Shown: piece by piece, positions 35,994 to 44,290 of the stretch
How the letters are laid out: each line of letters starts with the position of its first letter
How positions within the stretch are numbered: the first letter of the stretch is position 1
Assembly (NCBI GenBank): GCA_963518955.1
Contig: CAUQKI010000008.1
Coordinates: 1-64,000 of the forward strand
Reading direction: 5' to 3'
Source: JABCPE02 sp963518955
Lineage (GTDB): Bacteria; Bacteroidota; Bacteroidia; Flavobacteriales; Weeksellaceae
Length of the DNA stretch: 64,000 bases
Program-made: the position numbers and the translations under genes
The notes under the pieces: generated by a model
Databases searched by the model: none
What the model was told of the DNA's origin: nothing
The model's input: the letters and a program-made list of their open reading frames with translations, nothing else

Positions 35994-37886
35994 ATGTGCG
36001 GTATCAATGGGCTGGTGTATAAAAATGCGGAAAACACAGATGTTCAAAGAATTATAGAAAAAATGAACCAAAAAATCATTCATCGAGGGCCTGATGAAGA
36101 TGGTTTTTTCGTGGAACATTTGGAAGACAAAACGATAGCTTTCGCCATGAGAAGGCTTTCCATCGTTGATTTATCTACTGGGAAACAACCGATTTTTACC
36201 GAAGATAAGAGTAAAATCATTGTTTTTAATGGTCAGATTTACAATTCCGAAGAACTGAAAAAAACACTCGTTCAGAAAGGTTTTGTTTTTCATACTTCTT
36301 CTCCTGCGGAAGTGGTGCTAAAACTCTATGAATGTTTTGGTTTAGAGGCTTTTAAGATGCTTGATGGCGTGTTTGCTTTTTCTATTTATGATAAAATTTT
36401 GGGCAAAATTTTCATCGCTCGGGATTTCTTCGGTGACAAACCACTGCATTACCAGCATTCTGAAAAAGGCTTAATATGGGCATCGGAGCTGAAATCCGTT
36501 ATTTCCGTTTTGGATAAAAAACCAGAAATTGATAATACGGGGCTGAATCTCTATTTTCAGCTGACCTATATCCCTGCGCCTTTTACTATATATAAGGGAA
36601 TCAGCAAGTTAGAGTCCAATAGTTTCATAGAATATGATGTAAATACTAATGCTCTTAAAATTCACGAAATTCATTCGGAAAAGATTGAAAAACAGCAAAT
36701 TAGTTTTGATGAAGCTAAGAAAAATGTAAGAAAATTAGTTGAAGAAAGTGTAAGCTCTCGCAGTGTTTCGGATGTTTCGCTGGGGGCTTTCCTGTCGGGA
36801 GGAGTGGATTCTTCTATTATAAGTCTTTGTTTATCAAACCAGTCCGATAGTAAAATAGATACTTTTTCCATCGGTTTTGATAAAAAATCTTTTGATGAAA
36901 CCGAAAAATCAAGGCTTGTGGCGAATCTTATTGGCAGTAACCACCATGAATTCGTGATTTCCGAGAAGGATTTGACTTCCCATTTGGATGAGATTCTGCT
37001 GAATTTTGATGAGCCTTTTGCGGATTCATCAGCTCTTCCGAGTTATATAGTCGCTTCTAAAACAGCTGATTATGTGAAAGTTGCCCTTACAGGAGATGGA
37101 GGCGATGAGGTTTTCGGAGGGTATAATAAATATTTAATCGGAGGAATTAACCAAAAATATACAAGTCTGGTTCCCAGATTCTTACATCAAAGTGTGCTGA
37201 AAGTAGCAAACGCTTTGACTAAACAAAAAGGAGATGAGCGAGGACTGAAATTTAGAGTTAGAAAGGCTTTAAATTCAATAGATTATGACTATTCCTTTTT
37301 TTATAACATTATAAAATTAGGTTTCACAGACAAGGAAATGTCCATTTATCTCAATGAAAAAGACAGAGTCAAAAACCCTCTAGCGTATTATCAACAAAAA
37401 ATCCCAAATCCTAAAAATCTCACAGATTTTAGAAATGTAGATAAAATGATAAGTTTAGAAGGAGACATGATTGTAAAAGTGGATAGAACGAGTATGCTGG
37501 CATCTATGGAATGCAGGGCTCCGTTTTTGACCAGAGAGATTTGGAATTACACTCTGAGCCTTCCAGATGAGTATCTGCTGAAAGGAAATAACAAGAAAAT
37601 GATTCTGAAAAAAGCTTTTGAAAACGAATTTCCAGAACAGTTTTTGGAAAAATCCAAAAAAGGCTTCGGAGTTCCTGTCGGAGACTGGCTGAGACAAGGG
37701 ATGAGAAACGAACTTCTGAGCTATATAGATGATAAATTCCTCGAAGAGCAGGATATATTTGATATTCAGAATATTAAGAAAATAGTTCTCAATCACTTGA
37801 ATTCTGTCGAGGACAATTCCTTTAAAATCTGGACTTTTTACTGTTTCCAAAAGTGGTATAAAAACACATATTTAGCAACCAAATAG
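35994..37886 (+). CDS. asnB: Asparagine synthase-like glutamine amidotransferase
   Basis: The 630-residue product has an N-terminal class II amidotransferase domain with nucleophile Cys2 (MCGINGL) and IIHRGPDEDG, and a synthetase domain with the PP-loop SGGVDSS and the ALTGDGGDEVFGGY segment. In polysaccharide loci such enzymes amidate uronic acids or amino-acid side groups on sugars rather than make free asparagine. The location four bases after a glycosyltransferase favours that role. True asparagine synthesis remains possible. Confidence 0.9.
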   Translation: MCGINGLVYKNAENTDVQRIIEKMNQKIIHRGPDEDGFFVEHLEDKTIAFAMRRLSIVDLSTGKQPIFTEDKSKIIVFNGQIYNSEELKKTLVQKGFVFHTSSPAEVVLKLYECFGLEAFKMLDGVFAFSIYDKILGKIFIARDFFGDKPLHYQHSEKGLIWASELKSVISVLDKKPEIDNTGLNLYFQLTYIPAPFTIYKGISKLESNSFIEYDVNTNALKIHEIHSEKIEKQQISFDEAKKNVRKLVEESVSSRSVSDVSLGAFLSGGVDSSIISLCLSNQSDSKIDTFSIGFDKKSFDETEKSRLVANLIGSNHHEFVISEKDLTSHLDEILLNFDEPFADSSALPSYIVASKTADYVKVALTGDGGDEVFGGYNKYLIGGINQKYTSLVPRFLHQSVLKVANALTKQKGDERGLKFRVRKALNSIDYDYSFFYNIIKLGFTDKEMSIYLNEKDRVKNPLAYYQQKIPNPKNLTDFRNVDKMISLEGDMIVKVDRTSMLASMECRAPFLTREIWNYTLSLPDEYLLKGNNKKMILKKAFENEFPEQFLEKSKKGFGVPVGDWLRQGMRNELLSYIDDKFLEEQDIFDIQNIKKIVLNHLNSVEDNSFKIWTFYCFQKWYKNTYLATK

Positions 37887-37898
37887 AAATAAAATATT

Positions 37899-39068
37899 TT
37901 GAAAAAACTCATTCGTATAACCACCGTGCCGATCTCTTTTAAAGTTCTTTTAAAAGGGCAGTTGCGGTTTATGGCTTCTAATGGATTTGATGTGAAAGGG
38001 GTTTCTTCCGAAGGGGAGGAATTAAAAGAAGTTGTTGAAAATGAAGGAATTGTGATGAAAGCCATCAATATGTCCCGCAAGATAACGCCATTTCAGGATT
38101 TGAAATCGCTTTGGGAAATGTGGAATTTTTTGAGAAAAGAAAAACCACAGATAGTTCACACCCATACGCCAAAAGCAGGAATTATAGGAATGCTGGCAGC
38201 GAGATTAGCAGGAGTGCCGCATCGTCTGCATACCGTAGCGGGACTGCCTTTGATGGAGGCAACAGGAATTAAAAGAAAGATTTTAAACTTTGTAGAAAAA
38301 CTCACATACAGTTCTGCTACAAGGGTTTATCCCAATTCCAAAGGCCTGTATGATTTTATTTTGCAAAATAATTTTACTCAAAGTAATAAACTGAAAATCA
38401 TAGGCAATGGTTCTTCTAATGGAATAAATACTACATTTTTTAGTCCAGAGCAAGTGTCTGAAACAGAAAGGGTTGAACTTAGAGAGAAATTGAACATTCA
38501 GCCAGATGATTTTGTGTTTGTATTTGTCGGAAGAATAGTCAGCGACAAAGGAATAAATGAACTGATAAAAGCGTTTTCCCAGCTTCAGACAGCAGAAAAT
38601 AATGAATTAACAGGCATAAAACTTCTTTTGGTGGGAGGATTGGAGAGTGATTTAGACCCTTTAAATCCAGAAACTTTGGCTGAAATAAACCAAAATAAAG
38701 ATATCATTTCTGTAGGCTTTCAGCAGGATGTTCGCCCATTTTTTGCTATTTCTGATGCATTGGCTTTTCCAAGTTATCGCGAAGGATTTCCTAATGTGGT
38801 CATGCAGGCAGGAGCCATGGGGCTGCCGAGCATCGTTTCTGATATTAATGGTTGTAATGAAATCATTGTAGAAGGAGAAAATGGGCTTATCATTCCGCCT
38901 AAAAATGTAGAAAAATTAAAAGAAAAAATGCTAACTTTGGCAAAAGACAAAAATTTATATACTAAACTAAAGAAAAACAGCCGCAGAATGATAGAAAGCC
39001 GGTATGAACAGTCTGTGGTCTGGAATGCCCTTTTAGAGGAGTATGAAGGTCTGTTACAAAGTGTTTAA
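37899..39068 (+). CDS. Glycosyltransferase, GT4 (PglA-like position)
   Basis: The 389-residue product uses a TTG start: KKLIRITTVPISFKVLLKG is the conserved N-terminus of this family. It has VHTHTPKAGIIGMLAARLAG, VFVGRIVSDKGINELI and SYREGFPNVVMQAGAMGLP with the EX7E glutamates. It lies directly upstream of the PglC-type enzyme, the usual position of the transferase that adds the second sugar. Confidence 0.88.
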   Translation: MKKLIRITTVPISFKVLLKGQLRFMASNGFDVKGVSSEGEELKEVVENEGIVMKAINMSRKITPFQDLKSLWEMWNFLRKEKPQIVHTHTPKAGIIGMLAARLAGVPHRLHTVAGLPLMEATGIKRKILNFVEKLTYSSATRVYPNSKGLYDFILQNNFTQSNKLKIIGNGSSNGINTTFFSPEQVSETERVELREKLNIQPDDFVFVFVGRIVSDKGINELIKAFSQLQTAENNELTGIKLLLVGGLESDLDPLNPETLAEINQNKDIISVGFQQDVRPFFAISDALAFPSYREGFPNVVMQAGAMGLPSIVSDINGCNEIIVEGENGLIIPPKNVEKLKEKMLTLAKDKNLYTKLKKNSRRMIESRYEQSVVWNALLEEYEGLLQSV

Positions 39069-39082
39069 AGTCAGTTTTTGAT

Positions 39083-39694
39083 ATGTATAAAAATTTTATT
39101 AAGCCTGCCATAGATTTTGTGCTTGCACTTGTGGGATTTTTATTTTTAAGTCCTGTTTTTGTGCTGGTTATGATAGGTTTGTTTTTTGCAAATGATGGGA
39201 AGCCATTCTTTTTTCAGCTTCGTCCAGGGAAGGATGGGAAGATTTTTAAAATCATCAAATTTAAAACCATGACTGACAAAAAGGACGAAAACGGAAATCT
39301 CCTGCCAGATGCAGACAGACTCACTAAGATAGGCAGTTTTGTCCGCAAAACCTCTTTGGATGAAATTCCACAGCTACTGAATGTCATCAAGGGAGATATG
39401 TCTCTTGTAGGGCCAAGACCGCTTTTACCGAAGTATTTGGAGCTTTATAATGATTTTCAGCGCCGAAGAAATGAGGTCAAACCTGGTATCACGGGATGGG
39501 CTCAGGTCAATGGGCGTAATAGCATAAGCTGGGAAAAGAAATTTGAATATGATGTTTGGTATGTTGATAATGTAAGTTTTTTATTGGATATTAAAATATT
39601 GATATTGACTGTTTTGAAGGTTGTGAAATCAGAAGGAATCAATGAACAGGGACAGGCTACATCAAATGAATTTAAAGGAAATAATATAGAATAA
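39083..39694 (+). CDS. PglC-type initiating phosphoglycosyl transferase
   Basis: The 203-residue monotopic enzyme has an N-terminal re-entrant hydrophobic segment (about 11-35), LRPGKDGKIFKIIKFKTM (46-63), the catalytic dyad D93-E94 in SLDEIPQLLN, and LVGPRPLLP. The size fits the minimal PglC form rather than the longer WcaJ/WbaP. PglC transfers phospho-sugar from UDP-linked 2,4-diamino-trideoxyhexose to undecaprenyl phosphate. Its neighbours encode the predicted donor pathway, so it probably starts the repeat unit with the formamido sugar. Confidence 0.9.
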   Translation: MYKNFIKPAIDFVLALVGFLFLSPVFVLVMIGLFFANDGKPFFFQLRPGKDGKIFKIIKFKTMTDKKDENGNLLPDADRLTKIGSFVRKTSLDEIPQLLNVIKGDMSLVGPRPLLPKYLELYNDFQRRRNEVKPGITGWAQVNGRNSISWEKKFEYDVWYVDNVSFLLDIKILILTVLKVVKSEGINEQGQATSNEFKGNNIE

Positions 39695-39697
39695 ATT

Positions 39698-40036
39698 ATG
39701 GACAAAAGAATAAAACTAAAGTTTATATATCATAATATGACAAGAAGTAATAAAGCCTATCAGATCTATAAAAATAAGCCTACTTATTATAATGCTTGTC
39801 ATATCTATAATGCGAATAAAATAATATATGATTCTATAAATCAACTTCTTATAGATGATTTGACAGAAGAACAATTGCAAGAAGTTATTAATTATATATT
39901 TCATCTGGAGAAGTGGTTTATTCAGTTTGATAATGAAAAAAATAAAATAAAAGATATAGAAGAAACCTTTATTTTTCAGGCATTTGATGACCATATACCT
40001 TTTCCTAAAAACTTTTTAAAAATTTTTAATCTATGA
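39698..40036 (+). CDS. Uncharacterised 112-aa protein coupled to the formyltransferase
   Basis: The product starts MDKRIKLKFIYHNMTRSNKA. It is soluble, rich in Asn, Ile, Lys and Tyr, with predicted helices around DDLTEEQLQEVINYIFHLE. I recognise no domain. Its stop overlaps the ATG of the formyltransferase by 4 bp, so the two are translationally coupled. A hand count of one 60-base line (39721) gives 25% GC versus 47% in the aminotransferase gene, pointing to joint acquisition. A partner or stabiliser of the formyltransferase is one possibility. Confidence 0.65.
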   Translation: MDKRIKLKFIYHNMTRSNKAYQIYKNKPTYYNACHIYNANKIIYDSINQLLIDDLTEEQLQEVINYIFHLEKWFIQFDNEKNKIKDIEETFIFQAFDDHIPFPKNFLKIFNL

Positions 40037-40785
40037 AATATGGATTTGCAGGAGATAGAGAAATCTCTGTCAAAATATTAGAACTATTAATTAGTTTAGA
40101 TTATCGGCCTAGTTTTTTATTGGTAAGTGAAAACAAAAATGCTACACATACAGATAAACTTATTGAGGTTTCTCAGTTAGATTCTAGTCGTATATTTACT
40201 AATAAAGATTTGAAATCAAAGGATTTCATAGAAAAAATCAAAAAAAATGAAGTAGATTATATTTTTGGGATACATTATCCATTTATTATCAGTAAAGAAT
40301 TAATAAATTTTCCTAAAGTAGGTTTTCTAAATTTACATCCAGCTTATTTACCATATAATAAGGGGTGGCATACGCCTTCTTGGGCTATTTATGAAGGGAC
40401 AAAATATGGAGCGACTCTGCATTTTATGTCGGAGAAACTAGATGAAGGAGACATTATCCACCAAAGAGAGGTAACAATTCTACCAGAAGATACAGCAAAT
40501 AGTCTGTATAAGAGGGTGTTGGATTTAGAATATGAAGTATTTAAGGAAGCTGTTCCTCAGTTAGTCTCTTTAGCTCCTAATAGAGTTAAACAGATAGAAG
40601 AGGGGACAGAACATAAAAAAACAGATTTGGAAAATATTCGTGAAATTTCTTTATCAGAAGAAATAAAAGCAGGAGATTTAATTAACAAACTTAGAGCATT
40701 GACTACTAATAACTCTGATGAGGCTGCTTTTTTCGTTGTAAATGGGGTAAGATATAACATTCAAGTAAGAATTATAAAAGAATAA
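40033..40785 (+). CDS. Sugar N-formyltransferase
   Basis: The 250-residue product has the formyltransferase fold with catalytic N100-L-H102 in FLNLHPAYLPYNKG and D137 in MSEKLDEGDI. These match the Asn-His-Asp triad of 10-formyl-tetrahydrofolate-dependent enzymes. The length is below that of methionyl-tRNA formyltransferase (~310), and it lacks the C-terminal tRNA domain. Located between a PglC-type and a PglE-type gene, it is expected to formylate the 4-amino group of a UDP-4-amino-4,6-dideoxy sugar. DNA is strongly AT-rich compared with the next gene. Confidence 0.85.
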   Translation: MKYGFAGDREISVKILELLISLDYRPSFLLVSENKNATHTDKLIEVSQLDSSRIFTNKDLKSKDFIEKIKKNEVDYIFGIHYPFIISKELINFPKVGFLNLHPAYLPYNKGWHTPSWAIYEGTKYGATLHFMSEKLDEGDIIHQREVTILPEDTANSLYKRVLDLEYEVFKEAVPQLVSLAPNRVKQIEEGTEHKKTDLENIREISLSEEIKAGDLINKLRALTTNNSDEAAFFVVNGVRYNIQVRIIKE

Positions 40786-40787
40786 AA

Positions 40788-41918
40788 ATGAGTACAAAAA
40801 TATGGCTTTCCTCTCCACATATGGGTGGAAGCGAACTTAAATACATCAATGAAGCATTTGACCAAAACTGGGTAGCACCTCTAGGGCCGAATGTGAATAA
40901 TTTCGAAACGGATTTAGAACAATATCTTTCTGAAAATGTGAAAGTTGCGGCGGTTTCGGCAGGAACGGCGGCTCTGCATTTGGCACTTGTTATTTTAGGT
41001 GTAAAGGCTGGAGATGAGGTTATTTGCCAAAGTTTTACATTTGCGGCATCGGCTAACCCTATTGTTTATCAAGGAGCTACGCCTGTTTTTGTGGATTCAG
41101 AGCCTGAAACATGGAATATGTGTCCTGTGGCTTTGGAAACAGCCATTAAAGATAGAATAGCCAAAGGGAAAAAGCCAAAAGCCGTTATAGTGGTGCATCT
41201 GTATGGAATGCCTGCAAAAATGGATGAAATCATAGAAGTTGCCAGCCGCTATGAAATTCCAGTGGTAGAAGATGCAGCGGAGGCTCTCGGAAGTTCATAC
41301 AAAGGGAAAAAGTGTGGGACTTTTGGAGAAATATCTTTTTTAAGTTTTAATGGGAATAAAATAATAACCACTTCTGGAGGAGGAGCGCTGGTATGTAAAA
41401 CGCAGGAGCACAAGGAAAAAGCTGTTTTTCTTTCCACTCAGGCAAGAGACAATGCGCCACATTATCAGCATTCACAGATAGGCTATAACTATAGAATGAG
41501 TAATATCTCAGCGGGAATAGGGCGCGGGCAGATGGAAGTTTTGGATTTAAGGATTTCTCAGCGTCGTAAAAATCATGATTTCTATCAAGAAGTATTTAAG
41601 AATATAGATGGAATAGAGCTATTTACCGAGCCAAATTCAGACTTTTTCTCTAATCATTGGCTTTCTGCTATTACAATAGATGCGCAGAAAACAGGCTTTG
41701 ACAGAGAGCAACTTCGTCTGAAACTACAAGAAGAAAATATAGAAAGCCGTCCGCTTTGGAAGCCGATGCATCTGCAGCCTGTCTTTGCTGATGCACCATA
41801 TTATGGGGGAAATGTAGCTGAAAATTTATTTAATAATGGGCTTTGCCTGCCTTCTGGGTCTAATTTGACAGCTGAAGATTTGGAGAGAATAAAAAATGTA
41901 ATTGAGAACATGTTATGA
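40788..41918 (+). CDS. DegT/DnrJ/EryC1/StrS aminotransferase (PglE-like)
   Basis: The 376-residue PLP enzyme has AVSAGTAALHLAL (55-67), the EDAAEALGSSYKGKKCGTFG loop and internal-aldimine K191 in SFNGNKIITTSGGG. It transfers an amino group from glutamate to a 4-keto-6-deoxy nucleotide sugar, the product of the dehydratase at 27410. It starts two bases after the formyltransferase. GC content returns to the background here. Confidence 0.9.
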   Translation: MSTKIWLSSPHMGGSELKYINEAFDQNWVAPLGPNVNNFETDLEQYLSENVKVAAVSAGTAALHLALVILGVKAGDEVICQSFTFAASANPIVYQGATPVFVDSEPETWNMCPVALETAIKDRIAKGKKPKAVIVVHLYGMPAKMDEIIEVASRYEIPVVEDAAEALGSSYKGKKCGTFGEISFLSFNGNKIITTSGGGALVCKTQEHKEKAVFLSTQARDNAPHYQHSQIGYNYRMSNISAGIGRGQMEVLDLRISQRRKNHDFYQEVFKNIDGIELFTEPNSDFFSNHWLSAITIDAQKTGFDREQLRLKLQEENIESRPLWKPMHLQPVFADAPYYGGNVAENLFNNGLCLPSGSNLTAEDLERIKNVIENML

Positions 41919-42460
41919 AAGTAAAATCAACACCACTTAAAAACTGCTATATCATAGAGCCTACTGTTTTTGAGGATGACAGAGGGTATTTTTATGAGAA
42001 ATTTAATGAACAAAAATTCGAGCAATTGACAGGAATGAATGGGCATTTCGTTCAGGATAATGTTTCCAAATCCTCTTACGGAGTTCTTCGCGGACTGCAT
42101 TTGCAGAAAGGAGATATGGCTCAGGCTAAATTGGTGTCTTGCTTGGAGGGAAGAGTCTGGGATGTTGCAGTAGATTTGCGGGAAGATTCGCCTACTTTTG
42201 GGCAGTGGTTCGGTGTGGAACTTAGCGCTGAAAACAAACTGCAGTTCTACATTCCGAGAGGTTTTGCTCATGGATTTTCAGTACTGAGCCCGACCGCTGT
42301 TTTCACCTACAAATGTGATAATTTCTATAATAAAGAATCTGAAGGCGGTATCATTTGGAATGATGCAGAACTGAACATAGATTGGAAACTCCCAATGTCA
42401 GATATTATTTTATCCGAAAAAGATAAGGTGCAAAAGACCTTCCAAGAAAAGGATTTTTAA
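41915..42460 (+). CDS. rfbC: dTDP-4-dehydrorhamnose 3,5-epimerase
   Basis: The 181-residue cupin-like enzyme has FEDDRGYFYEKF, GVLRGLHLQKG with catalytic His62, VWDVAVDLRE and YIPRGFAHGFSVLS. It epimerises C3 and C5 on the route to dTDP-L-rhamnose. Its start overlaps the aminotransferase stop by 4 bp, so it belongs to the operon. The partner genes rfbA, rfbB and rfbD are not in the window and must lie elsewhere if rhamnose is made. Confidence 0.9.
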   Translation: MKVKSTPLKNCYIIEPTVFEDDRGYFYEKFNEQKFEQLTGMNGHFVQDNVSKSSYGVLRGLHLQKGDMAQAKLVSCLEGRVWDVAVDLREDSPTFGQWFGVELSAENKLQFYIPRGFAHGFSVLSPTAVFTYKCDNFYNKESEGGIIWNDAELNIDWKLPMSDIILSEKDKVQKTFQEKDF

Positions 42461-42468
42461 ACCATAAA

Positions 42469-43014
42469 ATGAACAATATAATAAAACTGAGAGGCTTAAT
42501 TTCACTCAACTTTTTGATTTTCTTCCTGCCGTTTTTAAAGATGTGTTCTGGCGTGGAGAAGAAATCAGAAGTCGTGGCTGAAACGGCTATTTCGGTGCAG
42601 AATAATACAGAAGCCCAATCAGACACTCTTGTATTGGACACTTTGGAAGAAAGCCAAACGCTCTCTAAACCAGAGCTTATTCTGGATAATCAGGGTATAG
42701 TGTGTAACTTCTATGAAGCGGTTTATTTTAACTTTGAAACGAACAAGATAGAGGATTTTGAGTTTTCTCCTTTTATATGTTATCCGCTGGTATTATTTTT
42801 AGTGATATTAATGTTTATAGGTTCAATATTCAATAAAACTATGTTAATAAGGACTTTGTCTATTATTAACATAGTTTTGTTGTTAGGTTCAGTGGTGTGG
42901 TTTTATGTTTTGGAATTTATAGAAAATATTAACCAGCTGAGAATTGGTTTTTATTTGATAATATTAAACATGGTGCTGATTTTTGTCCTTTCAAATCAAA
43001 AACAAAAAACTTAG
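42469..43014 (+). CDS. Hypothetical membrane protein at the end of the polysaccharide locus
   Basis: The 181-residue product has a hydrophobic N-terminus (about 8-25), a polar stretch with Glu/Ser/Thr (26-85) and three membrane segments near 97-180. No domain is recognised. It starts 8 bp after rfbC and ends 4 bp inside the convergent flavoprotein gene, so it is the last gene of the plus-strand unit. The function is unknown. Confidence 0.65.
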   Translation: MNNIIKLRGLISLNFLIFFLPFLKMCSGVEKKSEVVAETAISVQNNTEAQSDTLVLDTLEESQTLSKPELILDNQGIVCNFYEAVYFNFETNKIEDFEFSPFICYPLVLFLVILMFIGSIFNKTMLIRTLSIINIVLLLGSVVWFYVLEFIENINQLRIGFYLIILNMVLIFVLSNQKQKT

Positions 43015-44216
43015 TTCACAGCGTTTAAGTCCTGAGCAATCAGCCAGCCTTCGCTCCAGCACGCTTGGAAGTTGAACCCGCCAGTAACTGCATCGATGTT
43101 GAGAACCTCGCCAGAGATGTAGAAATTGGGCAGTTTTTTGCTTTTCATGGTTTTAAAATCCATCTCCTTCAGATCCACGCCGCCCGCCGTGACAAATTCC
43201 TCTTTGAAAGTGCTTTTTCCTGTTACATTCATTCGGCAGCAGCACAGATTTTCTATGATTTTCTGCATTTCTTTGTTGTTGATATTGGCTAATTGTTTGG
43301 CTGTGTCAATTCCAGAAACGAATAAAATTCGATTCCAAAAACGATTGGTAATATCAAAAATCTTGGCTTGACCGATGGATTTTTTCGGTTCATTTTCTTT
43401 AAAATTTTTAAATATTTCCAAAGCATCTTCTGAGGCCGTTCCGATAAAATTAACGATGATTTCAAACTGGTATTTTAGTGTCGCAAGTTCTCTCGCTCCC
43501 CATGCCGATAGTTTTAGGATTGCAGGGCCGCTCAGTCCCCAGTGGGTGATGAGCAGAGAGCCAGACTCTTCTAAATTCAGCTTTGGAATTTCGATATTTA
43601 CATACTGAAAACTCGTTCCCATGAGGTCTTTCAGTATTTCATTTTTAATGTTAAATGTAAATAAAGACGGAACGGGCGCAATAATCTGATGCCCAAGTTT
43701 TTCCAGTATTTTAAATGCTTTCGGTGAACTTCCTGTGCTGAATACCACATAATCCGCGAAATAATTTTGGTTTGTGGTATGGATTTTATATCCGTCTTCC
43801 TGCGGTAAAATCTCGGTAACGGTCTGTTTGGTAAGTATTTTTACATTTTTCTTTCTGCATTCATTGACTAGGCAGTCTATGATGCTTTGTGATGAGTTGC
43901 TTTCAGGAAAAATTCGGTTGTCATCTTCTATTTTGAGGGCTACGCCGTGTTCTTCATACCAGTTCATGGTGTCCCCGGGCTGGAATTTTGTAAACACGCT
44001 GAGGAGTTCTTTGTTTCCGCGAGGGTAGAATTGCACGAGTTCTCTCGGGTCAAAACAAGCGTGGGAAACATTACATCTACCGCCGCCTGAGATTTTTACT
44101 TTTTGCAGGACATCAGAATTTTGTTCTAAAATAGTGACATCGTATAATTTAGTATCAATATTTGCAGTGGTAAAAAATCCAGAAGCGCCTCCTCCGATGA
44201 TGATTACTTTTTTCAT
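43011..44216 (-). CDS. HI0933/BaiN-like flavoprotein oxidoreductase
   Basis: The 401-residue product begins MKKVIIIGGGASGFFTTANI, an FAD dinucleotide-binding site, with ISGGGRCNVSHACFDP and a C-terminal GGFNFQACWSEGWLIA that belong to the YhiN/BaiN family. Substrates are not established for this group. It converges on the preceding gene with a 4-bp overlap. Confidence 0.88.
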   Translation of the reverse strand: MKKVIIIGGGASGFFTTANIDTKLYDVTILEQNSDVLQKVKISGGGRCNVSHACFDPRELVQFYPRGNKELLSVFTKFQPGDTMNWYEEHGVALKIEDDNRIFPESNSSQSIIDCLVNECRKKNVKILTKQTVTEILPQEDGYKIHTTNQNYFADYVVFSTGSSPKAFKILEKLGHQIIAPVPSLFTFNIKNEILKDLMGTSFQYVNIEIPKLNLEESGSLLITHWGLSGPAILKLSAWGARELATLKYQFEIIVNFIGTASEDALEIFKNFKENEPKKSIGQAKIFDITNRFWNRILFVSGIDTAKQLANINNKEMQKIIENLCCCRMNVTGKSTFKEEFVTAGGVDLKEMDFKTMKSKKLPNFYISGEVLNIDAVTGGFNFQACWSEGWLIAQDLNAVN

Positions 44217-44231
44217 AATTCAAAAGAAAAA

Positions 44232-44268
44232 CCTTCAACATTTTCTTTTTTAGAGTAATGCTGAAGGC
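44232..44268 (-). terminator. Terminator of yidC
   Basis: ccttcaacat (44232-44241) pairs with atgctgaagg (44259-44268) with one G-U. The minus strand continues into TTTTTC. Confidence 0.75.
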
Positions 44269-44290
44269 TTGTTTTTATAAATAATTTAAA

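Noticed and set aside
27410..43014. Polysaccharide locus as a wholly transferred genomic island
   Set aside because: No integrase, tRNA target or direct repeats at the edges; only the 39698-40785 portion and the Wzy region are distinctly AT-rich.
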